Shown: positions 5,505 through 11,230 of the stretch, in pieces
Layout of the letters: every line of letters begins with the position of its first letter
Position numbering within the stretch: position 1 is the stretch's first letter
Assembly: GCA_017302755.1 (NCBI GenBank)
Contig: JAFLCR010000043.1
Span: 1-13,164 of the forward strand
DNA: 13,164 nucleotides
Reading direction: 5' to 3'
Source: Alphaproteobacteria bacterium
GTDB taxonomy: Bacteria > Pseudomonadota > Alphaproteobacteria > Rickettsiales > JAFLCR01
Position numbers and translations under genes: made by a program
The notes under the pieces: model-generated
Databases searched by the model: none
Seen by the model: only the letters and a program-made list of their open reading frames with translations
Told to the model about the DNA's origin: nothing

Positions 5505-5987
5505 ATGAAGCGTTTACTCATCCTCGCCGTTCTCGCTGTTTCTTGTTCTTCCGCCATGTCTGAGGAAATCACCTCTTGGGCCACTGCCACTGCGAAGCAA
5601 GCAGGCACTGGGCGCGCAATTATCTTCCGGTACGCCAATGAATTTCGCGACGGTTTTAAGAAATCCGCGTTTCCTGATCGAGTCATAGTGGTTTGGAAGT
5701 ACAACTCAGACTCAGGCATGCCAGTGCCAACAGAGAGAGAAGCCATGGACAGAATGGAAGACCTTCTCGATCCACTCATTGAAAAATCAGGAGTAAGCGT
5801 GCTCGCGTTGGTATCTACTGGCGAAAATCTTCGCGAGTGGATTTTCTATGCCAGAGCGGCGCAAGAATTTCTGGCGGCGTTCAACAAAGCGCTCGCTGAC
5901 CAACCTCGTTTCCCCATCGAGGTGCATGTAGGCCGCGATTCGGAGTGGTCTTCCTATGAGCGCTTCCGAAAGACAGTACGCGAGTGA
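5505..5987 (+). CDS. Cassette gene 13: exported DUF695-domain protein
   Basis: The protein has 160 residues from the ATG at 5505, six bases after the attC13 scar. The N terminus (MKRLLILAVLAVSC) is an export signal. Cleavage may be after AMS at residue 19, or C14 may be a lipidated Cys with a weak lipobox, so it could be periplasmic or a lipoprotein. The rest matches the plan of DUF695: a central ED-L-PLIE helix, then VSTGENLREWIFYA, and at the C terminus D145-x-E-W148-x-x-Y151-x-x-F154. The biochemical role of DUF695 is unknown. No attC follows the gene, so it can no longer be excised as an ordinary cassette. Confidence 0.82.
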   Translation: MKRLLILAVLAVSCSSAMSEEITSWATATAKQAGTGRAIIFRYANEFRDGFKKSAFPDRVIVVWKYNSDSGMPVPTEREAMDRMEDLLDPLIEKSGVSVLALVSTGENLREWIFYARAAQEFLAAFNKALADQPRFPIEVHVGRDSEWSSYERFRKTVRE

Positions 5988-6090
5988 ATATGAGCGGTCG
6001 GGCAGATAGGTAACAGATTAGTCCGGGCACATGGGTTACACATTTTTGCTTCTTGGCCCCACCACCTAAACGGGCGCCCCGACCAGCTTC
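5988..6090. other. Array end, possible insertion-sequence fossil
   Basis: This non-coding stretch follows the last cassette gene. No R'' box complementary to the GTTAGCC start of cassette 13 (expected GGCTAAC) is found. The segment at 5991-6043 (GCGGTCGGGCAGATAGGTAA, then ACATGGGTTACAC) resembles, from memory, sequences at the ends of some insertion elements that carry GTAACCCATGTG-like motifs. No transposase or second end is visible, so this is a weak suggestion. Confidence 0.25.
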
Positions 6091-6099
6091 CCTGCCTGC

Positions 6100-6127
6100 T
6101 TGACAAACGTACGTAATTTCGTACCAT
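6100..6127 (+). promoter_or_regulatory. Promoter and palindromic operator of the toxin-antitoxin operon
   Basis: TTGACA at 6100-6105 is a perfect -35 box, and TACCAT at 6122-6127 is a fair -10 box after 16 bases. Between and overlapping them lies GTACG-taattt-CGTAC (6109-6124), an inverted repeat where the antitoxin or the complex would block the polymerase. YefM-type antitoxins bind palindromes with a GTAC core, so autoregulation is expected. Confidence 0.65.
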
Positions 6128-6151
6128 TGCTCTTCGCCCCAGGAGCATGAA

Positions 6152-6394
6152 ATGAACACACTGACAGCCAGCGAAGCCCGCGCAAATCTGTATCGGCTTA
6201 TCGATCAGACCACAGAGTCGCACGAGCCAATCGTCATATCCGGAAAGCGCGGCAACGCAGTTCTGCTTTCCGCGGAAGACTGGAGTGCCATCCAGGAAAC
6301 CCTGTATTTGTTGGCTGTACCGGGCATGCGCGAGTCGATCAAGGCCGGCATGGCCGAGCCTCTGGAAAAAAGCTCGAAAGCGCTTAAGTGGTGA
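6152..6394 (+). CDS. Phd/YefM-family antitoxin
   Basis: The protein has 80 residues from the ATG at 6152, with AGGAG ten bases upstream (6141-6145). The N-terminal half is the DNA-binding fold of the family: TASEARANLYRLIDQ, then HEPIVISGKRGNAVLLSAEDW, which is close to the family consensus. The C-terminal half (LYLLAVPGMRESIKAGM and beyond) is the toxin-binding tail, disordered until bound. It should neutralise the RNase encoded next and repress its own operon through the palindrome in the promoter. The stop overlaps the toxin start by four bases (GTGA), the usual coupled arrangement. This is the first gene beyond the cassette array. Confidence 0.93.
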   Translation: MNTLTASEARANLYRLIDQTTESHEPIVISGKRGNAVLLSAEDWSAIQETLYLLAVPGMRESIKAGMAEPLEKSSKALKW

Positions 6395-6654
6395 GCTGGG
6401 AAGTTGTCTACGCCAGGCAGGCGATGAAGGACGCAAAGAAACTCGCTGCAAGCGGCCTGAAACCCAAGGCGCAGGAACTGCTCGCGTTGCTTGCCAACGA
6501 CCCTTTCCAGAACCCGCCGCCCTTCGAAAAACTGGTTGGCGATCTTGCCGGTGCATACTCCCGTCGCATCAATATTCAGCATCGCATCGTGTACGAAGTC
6601 TTTGCCAAAGAGCAGACGGTTCGTGTCCTACGCATGTGGACGCACTATGAGTAA
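6391..6654 (+). CDS. Txe/YoeB-family toxin (ribosome-dependent mRNA endonuclease)
   Basis: The protein has 87 residues from the GTG at 6391, which overlaps the antitoxin stop as GTGA; a GTG one codon earlier is the alternative. It belongs to the RelE/YoeB fold, whose members cut mRNA in the ribosomal A site. The residues expected for catalysis are present: E46 in PPFEKL, R65 in NIQHRIVYEV, and H85-Y86 in the C-terminal WTHYE. In E. coli YoeB they are Glu46, Arg65, His83 and Tyr84. SRRI at 57-60 is also conserved. Length is normal (84-90 residues), so the toxin looks intact. The pair lies right after the decayed end of the array and carries no attC, so it looks like a chromosomal gene pair. 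Confidence 0.92.
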   Translation: MSWEVVYARQAMKDAKKLAASGLKPKAQELLALLANDPFQNPPPFEKLVGDLAGAYSRRINIQHRIVYEVFAKEQTVRVLRMWTHYE

Positions 6655-6860
6655 GAGCTCTCACCCCACGGACCGCTGATTCGACAAAATCACGTTGTCC
6701 ACTAAACGTGTCAATTCATTCCTCGCAAAGCACAGCATGACAACGAGGCTCGCCGCCCTGCTACCAAGAAACTGCGAATTGCCCCGACCCTTGCCTTCAT
6801 GCAGATGATCGCCTTCTTTTCAAGCCGCACACAACTGCAACGTGGAGATGCTCCGGACTG
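6655..6860. other. Intergenic region without a gene
   Basis: No convincing coding frame was found. The only structure seen is a 7-bp inverted repeat, CGTTGTC (6693-6699) and GACAACG (6739-6745), 39 bases apart, with CCTCG/CGAGG next to it in the same span. No poly-T follows, so it is not an obvious terminator. The promoter of the next gene is probably here but I cannot place it. Confidence 0.4.
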
Positions 6861-7118
6861 ATGCAAATATCTGACCTCAGGAGCCTCGGGCCGAAGTCTC
6901 AGGAAATGCTTGCCGCCGCAGGTATCCGGACAGTAGATGAGCTCCATGAGATCGGCGCTGTCGCTGCCTGCGTCAGGGTAAGGAAGGTTCGGCCACGTGC
7001 GAGCCTCAACCTGCTTTGGGCTCTCGAATCCGCCCTGACTGGAATACCGTGGCAGGAAGTTGCAAGGCTGCACCGCACAAGCCTGTTGCTGGCGGTTGAT
7101 GCTGCCGAGCGGATGTAA
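6861..7118 (+). CDS. Stand-alone TfoX C-terminal domain protein
   Basis: The protein has 85 residues from the ATG at 6861. The sequence LRSLGPKSQEMLAAAGI, then TVDELHEIGAVAA, then SLNLLWALESALTGIPWQEV is the C-terminal domain of TfoX/Sxy, a helix-hairpin-helix-like fold. Full TfoX (about 200 residues) also has an N-terminal domain and in Haemophilus and Vibrio activates competence genes. That N-terminal domain is absent here and no remnant is seen just upstream. Single-domain versions are widespread in proteobacteria and their role is unknown, so a competence function should not be assumed. It is probably a cytoplasmic protein and a single transcription unit. Confidence 0.88.
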   Translation: MQISDLRSLGPKSQEMLAAAGIRTVDELHEIGAVAACVRVRKVRPRASLNLLWALESALTGIPWQEVARLHRTSLLLAVDAAERM

Positions 7119-7186
7119 GCTTGCGCCCTGAATCCGGGTGCGGCTGAATGTTCAATGGCCTGAGCGTACAAATTTAGGGGCTAAGG

Positions 7187-7861
7187 ATGTCGCGGTCGTA
7201 TCTCGATCACATCACGGTTACCGCAGCCTCGCTTGAGGCAGGCGCTGCCTTCGTGTCGGAGGTTCTCGGCGTGTCTCCGCAGCCAGGTGGCGAGCACCCG
7301 CGCATGGCTACGCACAACCTCCTGTTGTGGCTGGGCGATGCCATGTTTCTCGAGGTCATCGCACCCCACCCCGCTGCTCCAGCGCCATCGCGGCCCCGCT
7401 GGTTCGCGCTGGACAGCCTTGGGCCTCAATCGCCACCCTGCCTGTCTGCCTGGGTTGTTCGCACGCCGGATATCCGCTCCGCCGTTTCCGCCGCTTCCGA
7501 GCCGCTGGGGAATGTTGAACCCATGAGTCGCGGGATTCTCGACTGGTTGATCACCATGCCTGAAGATGGCTCGCTCCCGCTTGATGGCGCGGCCCCGGCC
7601 CTCATCGAATGGCAGACCGATACTCACCCTGCCGCGAAACTTGAAGACAAAGGGCTTTCCCTCGCCAGGCTGGAAATCGCTCACCCCAACCCGGACCGTG
7701 TCTCTCGCCTGCTCTCATCGCTGGAGCTGGATGCCCCGGTTTCCGTCGCGGCGCTGCCCCCCGGTGCTTCTGCTCGCCTGGTCGCGCACATCAATACGCC
7801 GCAGGGGCTCAGGGTGCTCTCTGCCCCACAAGCCATCAACCCACTGGCCGCTACACGATAA
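7187..7861 (+). CDS. VOC-family (glyoxalase-like) protein
   Basis: The protein has 224 residues from the ATG at 7187, with AGGGG a few bases upstream. It opens with YLDHITVTAASLEAGAAFV, then GGEHPRMATHNLLLWLG and MFLEVIAPHP, the pattern of the Glyoxalase_3-like branch of the vicinal-oxygen-chelate superfamily. These folds usually bind a divalent metal through His and Glu; H9 and E63 are possible ligands. The C-terminal half repeats the fold weakly (LARLEIAHPNPDRVSRLLSS). The reaction and substrate are not known. The next gene follows after 36 bases, so they may be cotranscribed. Confidence 0.88.
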   Translation: MSRSYLDHITVTAASLEAGAAFVSEVLGVSPQPGGEHPRMATHNLLLWLGDAMFLEVIAPHPAAPAPSRPRWFALDSLGPQSPPCLSAWVVRTPDIRSAVSAASEPLGNVEPMSRGILDWLITMPEDGSLPLDGAAPALIEWQTDTHPAAKLEDKGLSLARLEIAHPNPDRVSRLLSSLELDAPVSVAALPPGASARLVAHINTPQGLRVLSAPQAINPLAATR

Positions 7862-7897
7862 AGCCGCGCAGCGCCGGTCAGCCCTGCGTTTGCCACC

Positions 7898-8221
7898 ATG
7901 CTCACTCCCCGAACCCTCCGCTTCTTCGTCGCACTGATCGGCCTCTTCGCACTGCTGGTTTCGCCGGCATTTTTCTGGCCGGGATATCTCGATTCCCCGG
8001 CGGGATTGATCGTGGCAGTTCCCTTCCTTTCGGTCTATCTGTTTCACCGGCTCGGCATACCCGGCCTGCTTGAGCATAATGGCGCTTGCGGTTGGGGCTG
8101 GTGCGCGCCGACGCCCTTCGGCTGGGTGTTTCTCTGTGCTTTCTGGCTGCTGCTCGCATGGCTGCTGGCGTGGGCGCTGGCGAGCATGACCCGGCCGGTT
8201 GGCCGGCACAATCCGCCGTAG
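7898..8221 (+). CDS. Small integral membrane protein, unknown
   Basis: The protein has 107 residues from the ATG at 7898. Three hydrophobic segments are visible: about residues 8-28, 35-49 and 75-95. A loop rich in Gly, Cys and Trp (HNGACGWGWCAPTPFGW) precedes the last helix. Its two Cys may be a disulfide pair if periplasmic. No family name is recognised. The stop lies in the first copy of a short tandem repeat (8211-8236). It could be cotranscribed with the VOC gene before it and the dehalogenase-like gene after it, with gaps of 36 and 65 bases. Confidence 0.72.
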   Translation: MLTPRTLRFFVALIGLFALLVSPAFFWPGYLDSPAGLIVAVPFLSVYLFHRLGIPGLLEHNGACGWGWCAPTPFGWVFLCAFWLLLAWLLAWALASMTRPVGRHNPP

Positions 8222-8236
8222 AGATCCGCCGTAGCG
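8211..8236. repeat. Tandem 13-bp duplication spanning a stop codon
   Basis: ATCCGCCGTAG occurs at 8211-8221 and again at 8224-8234, a 13-base step with AG/CG after each copy. The first copy contains the stop of the preceding membrane protein gene. It looks like a recent slippage duplication. Confidence 0.8.
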
Positions 8237-8260
8237 GCTCGCCGGCATTCCGACCGTCGT

Positions 8261-8281
8261 TGCCACACCGTGGCAGAGGAG
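8261..8281 (+). promoter_or_regulatory. Hairpin directly before a strong ribosome binding site
   Basis: TGCCAC-ACC-GTGGCA (8261-8275) is a perfect 6-bp stem-loop, and AGAGGAG (8275-8281) follows immediately, five bases before the ATG at 8287. The Shine-Dalgarno decides this start over the longer upstream frame. The hairpin may protect the transcript 5' side or modulate initiation; that is inference. Confidence 0.5.
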
Positions 8282-8286
8282 TATCG

Positions 8287-8970
8287 ATGTCAAACCCGAT
8301 CCTTTCCGGCAAGCGGGTGCTTGTCACGCAGGCCGATTCTTTCATGGGCCCCGTCATCTGCGAGGTGTTCGCCAGCCATGGCGCCACCGTGATTCAGAGC
8401 ACCGGCCCGCTGACGGGCGAGACGGCGCCCGGCGACGTGGTCGCGGCCGCGGGGCATGTCGACATTCTCGTCGCCAATCTGGCGATCCCGGCGCCGGTGA
8501 CCGCCGCCGACAAGGTGACGGACGAGGAGTGGAGCGATACCTTCGCGGCGCTCGTCGATCCGCTGCCCCGCCTGTTCCGGGCCGTGCTGCCGGCGATGAT
8601 CGCGCGGCGCTCGGGCAAGATCCTCGTCATGGGCAGCGCATCCGCCCTGCGCGGCATGCGCAAGACATCGACCTACAGCGCCGCACGCGGGGCGCAACTG
8701 GCGTATGTGCAGGCGGTCGGCGTCGAGGTGGCGGAACACAATGTGCAGGTGAATGCGATCGCGCAGAACTTCGTCGATAACCCGACCTATTTTCCGCCCG
8801 AGGTGCAGGCCAATCCGAAGTTCCAGGAGCGGCTGAAGCGCGAGGTGCCGCTGGGGCGCCTGGTAGGTGCGCGGGAGGACGCGGAATTCGCGGCCTATCT
8901 CTGCAGCGAGCCGGCGAGCTGTTTTGTCGGGCAGGTGTTTCCCGTGTGCGGCGGCTGGGTGGTGCGTTAG
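8287..8970 (+). CDS. Halohydrin dehalogenase-like protein (SDR fold)
   Basis: The protein has 227 residues from the ATG at 8287. The fold is short-chain dehydrogenase/reductase, but the cofactor-binding TGxxxGxG motif is replaced by T14-QADS-F19-M-G21, fitting T-x4-F-x-G. The catalytic residues fit S-x12-Y-x3-R: S117, Y130, R134, with Arg where SDR enzymes have Lys. These two motifs together are diagnostic of halohydrin dehalogenases, cytoplasmic cofactor-independent enzymes that convert vicinal haloalcohols to epoxides and halide, and open epoxides with anions. Further support is NPTYFPPEVQANPKF (254-like region after the active site) and the C-terminal GQVFPVCGGW. Length is normal (about 225-265). 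The natural substrate is unknown; no epoxide hydrolase is adjacent. The DUF2784 gene follows after 28 bases. Confidence 0.85.
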   Translation: MSNPILSGKRVLVTQADSFMGPVICEVFASHGATVIQSTGPLTGETAPGDVVAAAGHVDILVANLAIPAPVTAADKVTDEEWSDTFAALVDPLPRLFRAVLPAMIARRSGKILVMGSASALRGMRKTSTYSAARGAQLAYVQAVGVEVAEHNVQVNAIAQNFVDNPTYFPPEVQANPKFQERLKREVPLGRLVGAREDAEFAAYLCSEPASCFVGQVFPVCGGWVVR

Positions 8971-8998
8971 CGCGGGCGGACGGCAAACGGACCCGGCC

Positions 8999-9394
8999 AT
9001 GCCCTATCGCTATCTCGCCGACGCGGTTCTGATCCTGCACGCGGGGGTAGTCGTCTTCATCGTCGGCGGCCTCGTCGCGGTGCTGGCCGGCAACCTGTGG
9101 CACTGGCGATGGGTGAACCGGTGGGCATTCCGGCTGGCGCACCTGGCGGCCATCGCCTTCGTGATCGTCCAGTCCTGGCTGGGGCAGCTTTGTCCGCTGA
9201 CGACGCTTGAATCCTGGCTGCGCGTGCAGGCAGGCGGCGCCGCCTACGAGAAGAGCTTCATCGAACACTGGCTGCGCCAGCTGATCTTCTACGAGGCGCC
9301 GTTCTGGATCTTCGCGGCGACCTACACCGCCTTTGGCCTGCTGGTGGCGCTGGCGTGGTGGCGCTTTCCGCCACGCCGCGAGGGCGACGACTGA
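8999..9394 (+). CDS. DUF2784-family membrane protein
   Basis: The protein has 131 residues from the ATG at 8999. Features of DUF2784 are visible: LADAVLILHAGVVVFIVGG at the N terminus, then LWHWRWVNRWAFRLAH, then CPLTTLESWLR and the C-terminal FIEHWLRQLIFYEAP. About four hydrophobic segments (residues 8-30, 46-64, 100-122 and a weaker one) place it in the inner membrane. No function is known for the family. The following minus-strand gene converges on it with only 13 bases between stop codons, and I see no clear shared terminator. Confidence 0.92.
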   Translation: MPYRYLADAVLILHAGVVVFIVGGLVAVLAGNLWHWRWVNRWAFRLAHLAAIAFVIVQSWLGQLCPLTTLESWLRVQAGGAAYEKSFIEHWLRQLIFYEAPFWIFAATYTAFGLLVALAWWRFPPRREGDD

Positions 9395-9407
9395 AGACTG
9401 CCGCGCC

Positions 9408-10043
9408 TCAGCGCCCGGCGATGGCGCGCTGGTTGGAGAGGAAGACGTTGTCGATCGGCAACGCCTCGCCCCGCGCCACGGCGGCGAGCCACGCTTCGGT
9501 ATCGGCCACTGCGGCGAAGTTGCTGTGCATCACCACCGTGAACACGCGGTGGATCTCCTCGGCCGTCGCCGTGCCGGCAGCATTCGTGTAGGGCAGCGCA
9601 CCCGTCGCGTCGCGCAGCAGTTCGACCTTCCAGCCTTCGTGGTGGGCCTGGCGGACGGTGGAGTCATCGCAGTTGTGGGTCATGTAGCCGACGATGCTGA
9701 GCGTGTCGATGCCGCGCTCCTTCAGCCATGCTGCGAGCGGCGTGCCGGTGAGCGCGCTGGCGACGCATTTCTCGACGAGCAGGTCGCGCGGGCGCTTCGC
9801 CACATCGGGGTGCAGCTCGGCGCTCTCGCTGCCGCGTGCGAACACCGGTGCGCCGGCCGGGAAGAGGTGCTGCACGACGACGACCGGGATGCCGGCCGCC
9901 ACGGCGGCGTCCATCGCGCGGACGATGTTGGGCAGCGTCACGCGCACATCGGGGTATTCGATGCGCAGCTTGCCGGTGAAGTACTCGTTCTGTACGTCGA
10001 TGACGATCAGGGCGCGCTTGGGGGTGTTGGCGGGCTGGCTCAT
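9408..10043 (-). CDS. Cysteine hydrolase, isochorismatase family
   Basis: The protein has 211 residues from the ATG at 10043, preceded by GGAG eight bases away on the minus strand. The isochorismatase-like fold is shown by ALIVIDVQNEYF with catalytic D16, then K92 in LVEKCVASALTGT, and C125 in VGYMTHNCDDSTVRQA: the Asp-Lys-Cys triad, in the usual order. Members hydrolyse amides or related bonds (nicotinamidase, N-carbamoylsarcosine amidase, isochorismatase), and the substrate cannot be read from the sequence. It is cytoplasmic, with no signal. It is divergent from the AraC-type regulator gene with 115 bases between, so this regulator probably controls it. Confidence 0.93.
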   Translation of the reverse strand: MSQPANTPKRALIVIDVQNEYFTGKLRIEYPDVRVTLPNIVRAMDAAVAAGIPVVVVQHLFPAGAPVFARGSESAELHPDVAKRPRDLLVEKCVASALTGTPLAAWLKERGIDTLSIVGYMTHNCDDSTVRQAHHEGWKVELLRDATGALPYTNAAGTATAEEIHRVFTVVMHSNFAAVADTEAWLAAVARGEALPIDNVFLSNQRAIAGR

Positions 10044-10158
10044 GGGGCTTTCTCCGTGGGGTTGATGGCGGCATTGTGGTGCCGGCCAGCGCTGCGGCGA
10101 AGTGACCCGATCGACAATATTCGTTAATATCAGGCCAAGTCTTCTCCGGGAGCCGGCC
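10044..10158. promoter_or_regulatory. Divergent promoter region between hydrolase and regulator
   Basis: This 115-base interval must hold promoters for both divergent genes. An AT-rich patch, AATATTCGTTAATAT (10116-10130), stands out in the GC-rich surroundings; it contains a near-palindrome and a TTAATAT that could act as a -10 box for the regulator gene. A -35 box is not clear. Binding by the regulator here is an inference from the arrangement. Confidence 0.4.
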
Positions 10159-11124
10159 ATGCCCCGCCACCCTGCCTCGCCACCGAAAGTGGCCGCCGTC
10201 GCCTTCAACGGCATCAGCAGTTTCCATCTCTCGGTGCCCTGCGTCGTCTTCGGCGAGTCGTTTCCCGGCACGCCCCGCTTCGCGCTGACGGTATGCAGCT
10301 GGGAGCGCGGCCCGCTCGCCACCACGAGCGGCTTCGACATTCGCATCAGGCACTCGCTGGCGGTTCTGGACGAGGCGGACATCGTCATCGTGCCGAGCTG
10401 GCGCAACCCCGACGAAGCTGTGCCACCGGCGCTGTGCAGGGCGCTGCGGGCCGCCCATGCACGCGGTGCGCAGGTGGTCGGGCTCTGCCTCGGTGCCTAC
10501 GCGCTGGCTGAGGCCGGCCTGCTCGACGGCCGCCGGGCGACGACGCACTGGGCGTTTGCCGCCCACTTCGCGCGCCGTTATCCGCAGGTGCAGGTGGAGC
10601 CGGAGATGCTGTACGTGGAAGATGGCCCCCTGCTAACCTCGGCCGGCACCGCCGCCGGGCTGGATTGCTGCCTGCACCTGATCCGCGAGCGCTACGGCGC
10701 GGAGAGCGCCAATACGCTGGCCCGGATTCTCGTGACGCCGCCGCATCGCCAGGGCGGGCAGGCGCAGTACATCGACCACCCGCTGCCCAAAACGCCGCGC
10801 GACTCGCGGCTGGCCGAGCTGCTCGCCTGGGTACGCGAACACCTCGCCGAAGCGCACAGCCTCGACAGCCTGGCCGCCAAGGCGCTGATGAGCCGGCGCA
10901 CCTTCACGCGCCATTTCCGCCAGCTCACCGGAGCCACCGTCAGCCAGTGGCTGCTGGCCGAGCGCCTGGCACTGACGCAGCGGCTGCTGGAAGGCACCGA
11001 CCATCCCGTCGAGCGGATCGCGCAACTGGCGGGGATGGGCTCGCCGGAATCGCTGCGCCATCACTTCCGGCAGGCGCTGGGGGTTTCGCCGAGCACGTGG
11101 CGGAAGACCTTCCGAGGCACCTGA
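10159..11124 (+). CDS. GlxA/FtrA-like AraC-family transcription regulator
   Basis: The protein has 321 residues from the ATG at 10159; the longer frame to the left would cross the divergent promoter. Residues about 10-180 form a DJ-1/PfpI-like (glutaminase-I-like) sensor domain, with VGLCLGAYALAEAGLL around C110 and the family motif ATTHW (127-131). Residues about 215-318 are an AraC DNA-binding domain with two helix-turn-helix units, LAAKALMSRRTFTRHFRQ and VERIAQLAGMGSPESLRHHF. GlxA-type regulators sense small molecules through the first domain; the ligand is unknown. The divergent cysteine hydrolase is the probable target. Such regulator-hydrolase pairs are common in proteobacteria. Confidence 0.92.
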   Translation: MPRHPASPPKVAAVAFNGISSFHLSVPCVVFGESFPGTPRFALTVCSWERGPLATTSGFDIRIRHSLAVLDEADIVIVPSWRNPDEAVPPALCRALRAAHARGAQVVGLCLGAYALAEAGLLDGRRATTHWAFAAHFARRYPQVQVEPEMLYVEDGPLLTSAGTAAGLDCCLHLIRERYGAESANTLARILVTPPHRQGGQAQYIDHPLPKTPRDSRLAELLAWVREHLAEAHSLDSLAAKALMSRRTFTRHFRQLTGATVSQWLLAERLALTQRLLEGTDHPVERIAQLAGMGSPESLRHHFRQALGVSPSTWRKTFRGT

Positions 11125-11181
11125 GGCCGCCGATTTCCGCGATAATTGCCCCGTTTCCACTTTGACGTCGCAATCGCCGCC

Positions 11182-11221
11182 ATGAATGCATCCCGCCTGC
11201 CCCTCCTCGAGTTGCAGAACA
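11182..11221 (+). CDS. Start of a bacterial gene cut at the junction (partial)
   Basis: After the regulator, GC-rich bacterial-style sequence continues. An ATG at 11182 opens a frame reading MNASRLPLLELQN, then runs into the eukaryote-like segment and ends soon after (stop 11248-11250). A start of the form LPLLELQN is seen in ABC transporter ATPases and other proteins, so the identity is unclear. GATAAT-like sequence at 11140-11145 could be a -10 box. I read it as the truncated 5' end of a real gene at an artificial join. Confidence 0.35.
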
Positions 11222-11230
11222 GCCCCCACC
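11205..11230. other. Composition breakpoint: probable chimeric junction
   Basis: Left of this point the sequence is GC-rich and bacterial, with sense frames on both strands. Right of it the composition is near balanced and the only gene is a eukaryote-like one. The minus-strand protein reads ALGDIPSFSQSYNPGGG up to about 11222. It then turns into a translation of the reverse strand of the bacterial gene starts and of the AraC gene. The bacterial frame MNASRLPLLELQN is broken at the same place. I cannot fix the exact base. Confidence 0.8.

Larger units (their letters stand above)
1..5987 (+). mobile_element. Integron gene-cassette array (interior and distal end)
   Basis: Small genes alternate with attC sites for almost 6 kb: twelve intact sites, one collapsed site and fourteen genes, of which the first is cut by the left edge. 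Eight sites are exactly 81 bp and seven of them differ at only a few positions. Known chromosomal (sedentary) integrons have this uniformity. The cassettes are visibly AT-richer than the chromosome that follows. By the orientation of the attC sites, attI and intI should lie left of the window. Neither is present here. The array ends in a decayed stretch: a 19-bp attC scar, then a last gene without attC, then ordinary chromosome. That the array belongs to one integron is inferred from the shared attC type. Confidence 0.95.

Noticed and set aside
6693..6745. Inverted repeat as a terminator after the toxin gene
   Set aside because: The arms are only 7 bp with a 39-base gap and there is no T run.
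8086..8286. N-terminal extension of the dehalogenase-like protein
   Set aside because: It overlaps the membrane protein gene and lacks family similarity; the ATG at 8287 has a strong ribosome binding site.
7715..8387. Minus-strand frames opposite the VOC and membrane protein genes
   Set aside because: They are arginine- and serine-rich low-complexity translations, typical of shadow frames, with no domain seen.
9333..10127. Long plus-strand frame opposite the cysteine hydrolase
   Set aside because: It is antisense to a well-supported enzyme with an intact catalytic triad; long mirror frames are usual in GC-rich DNA.
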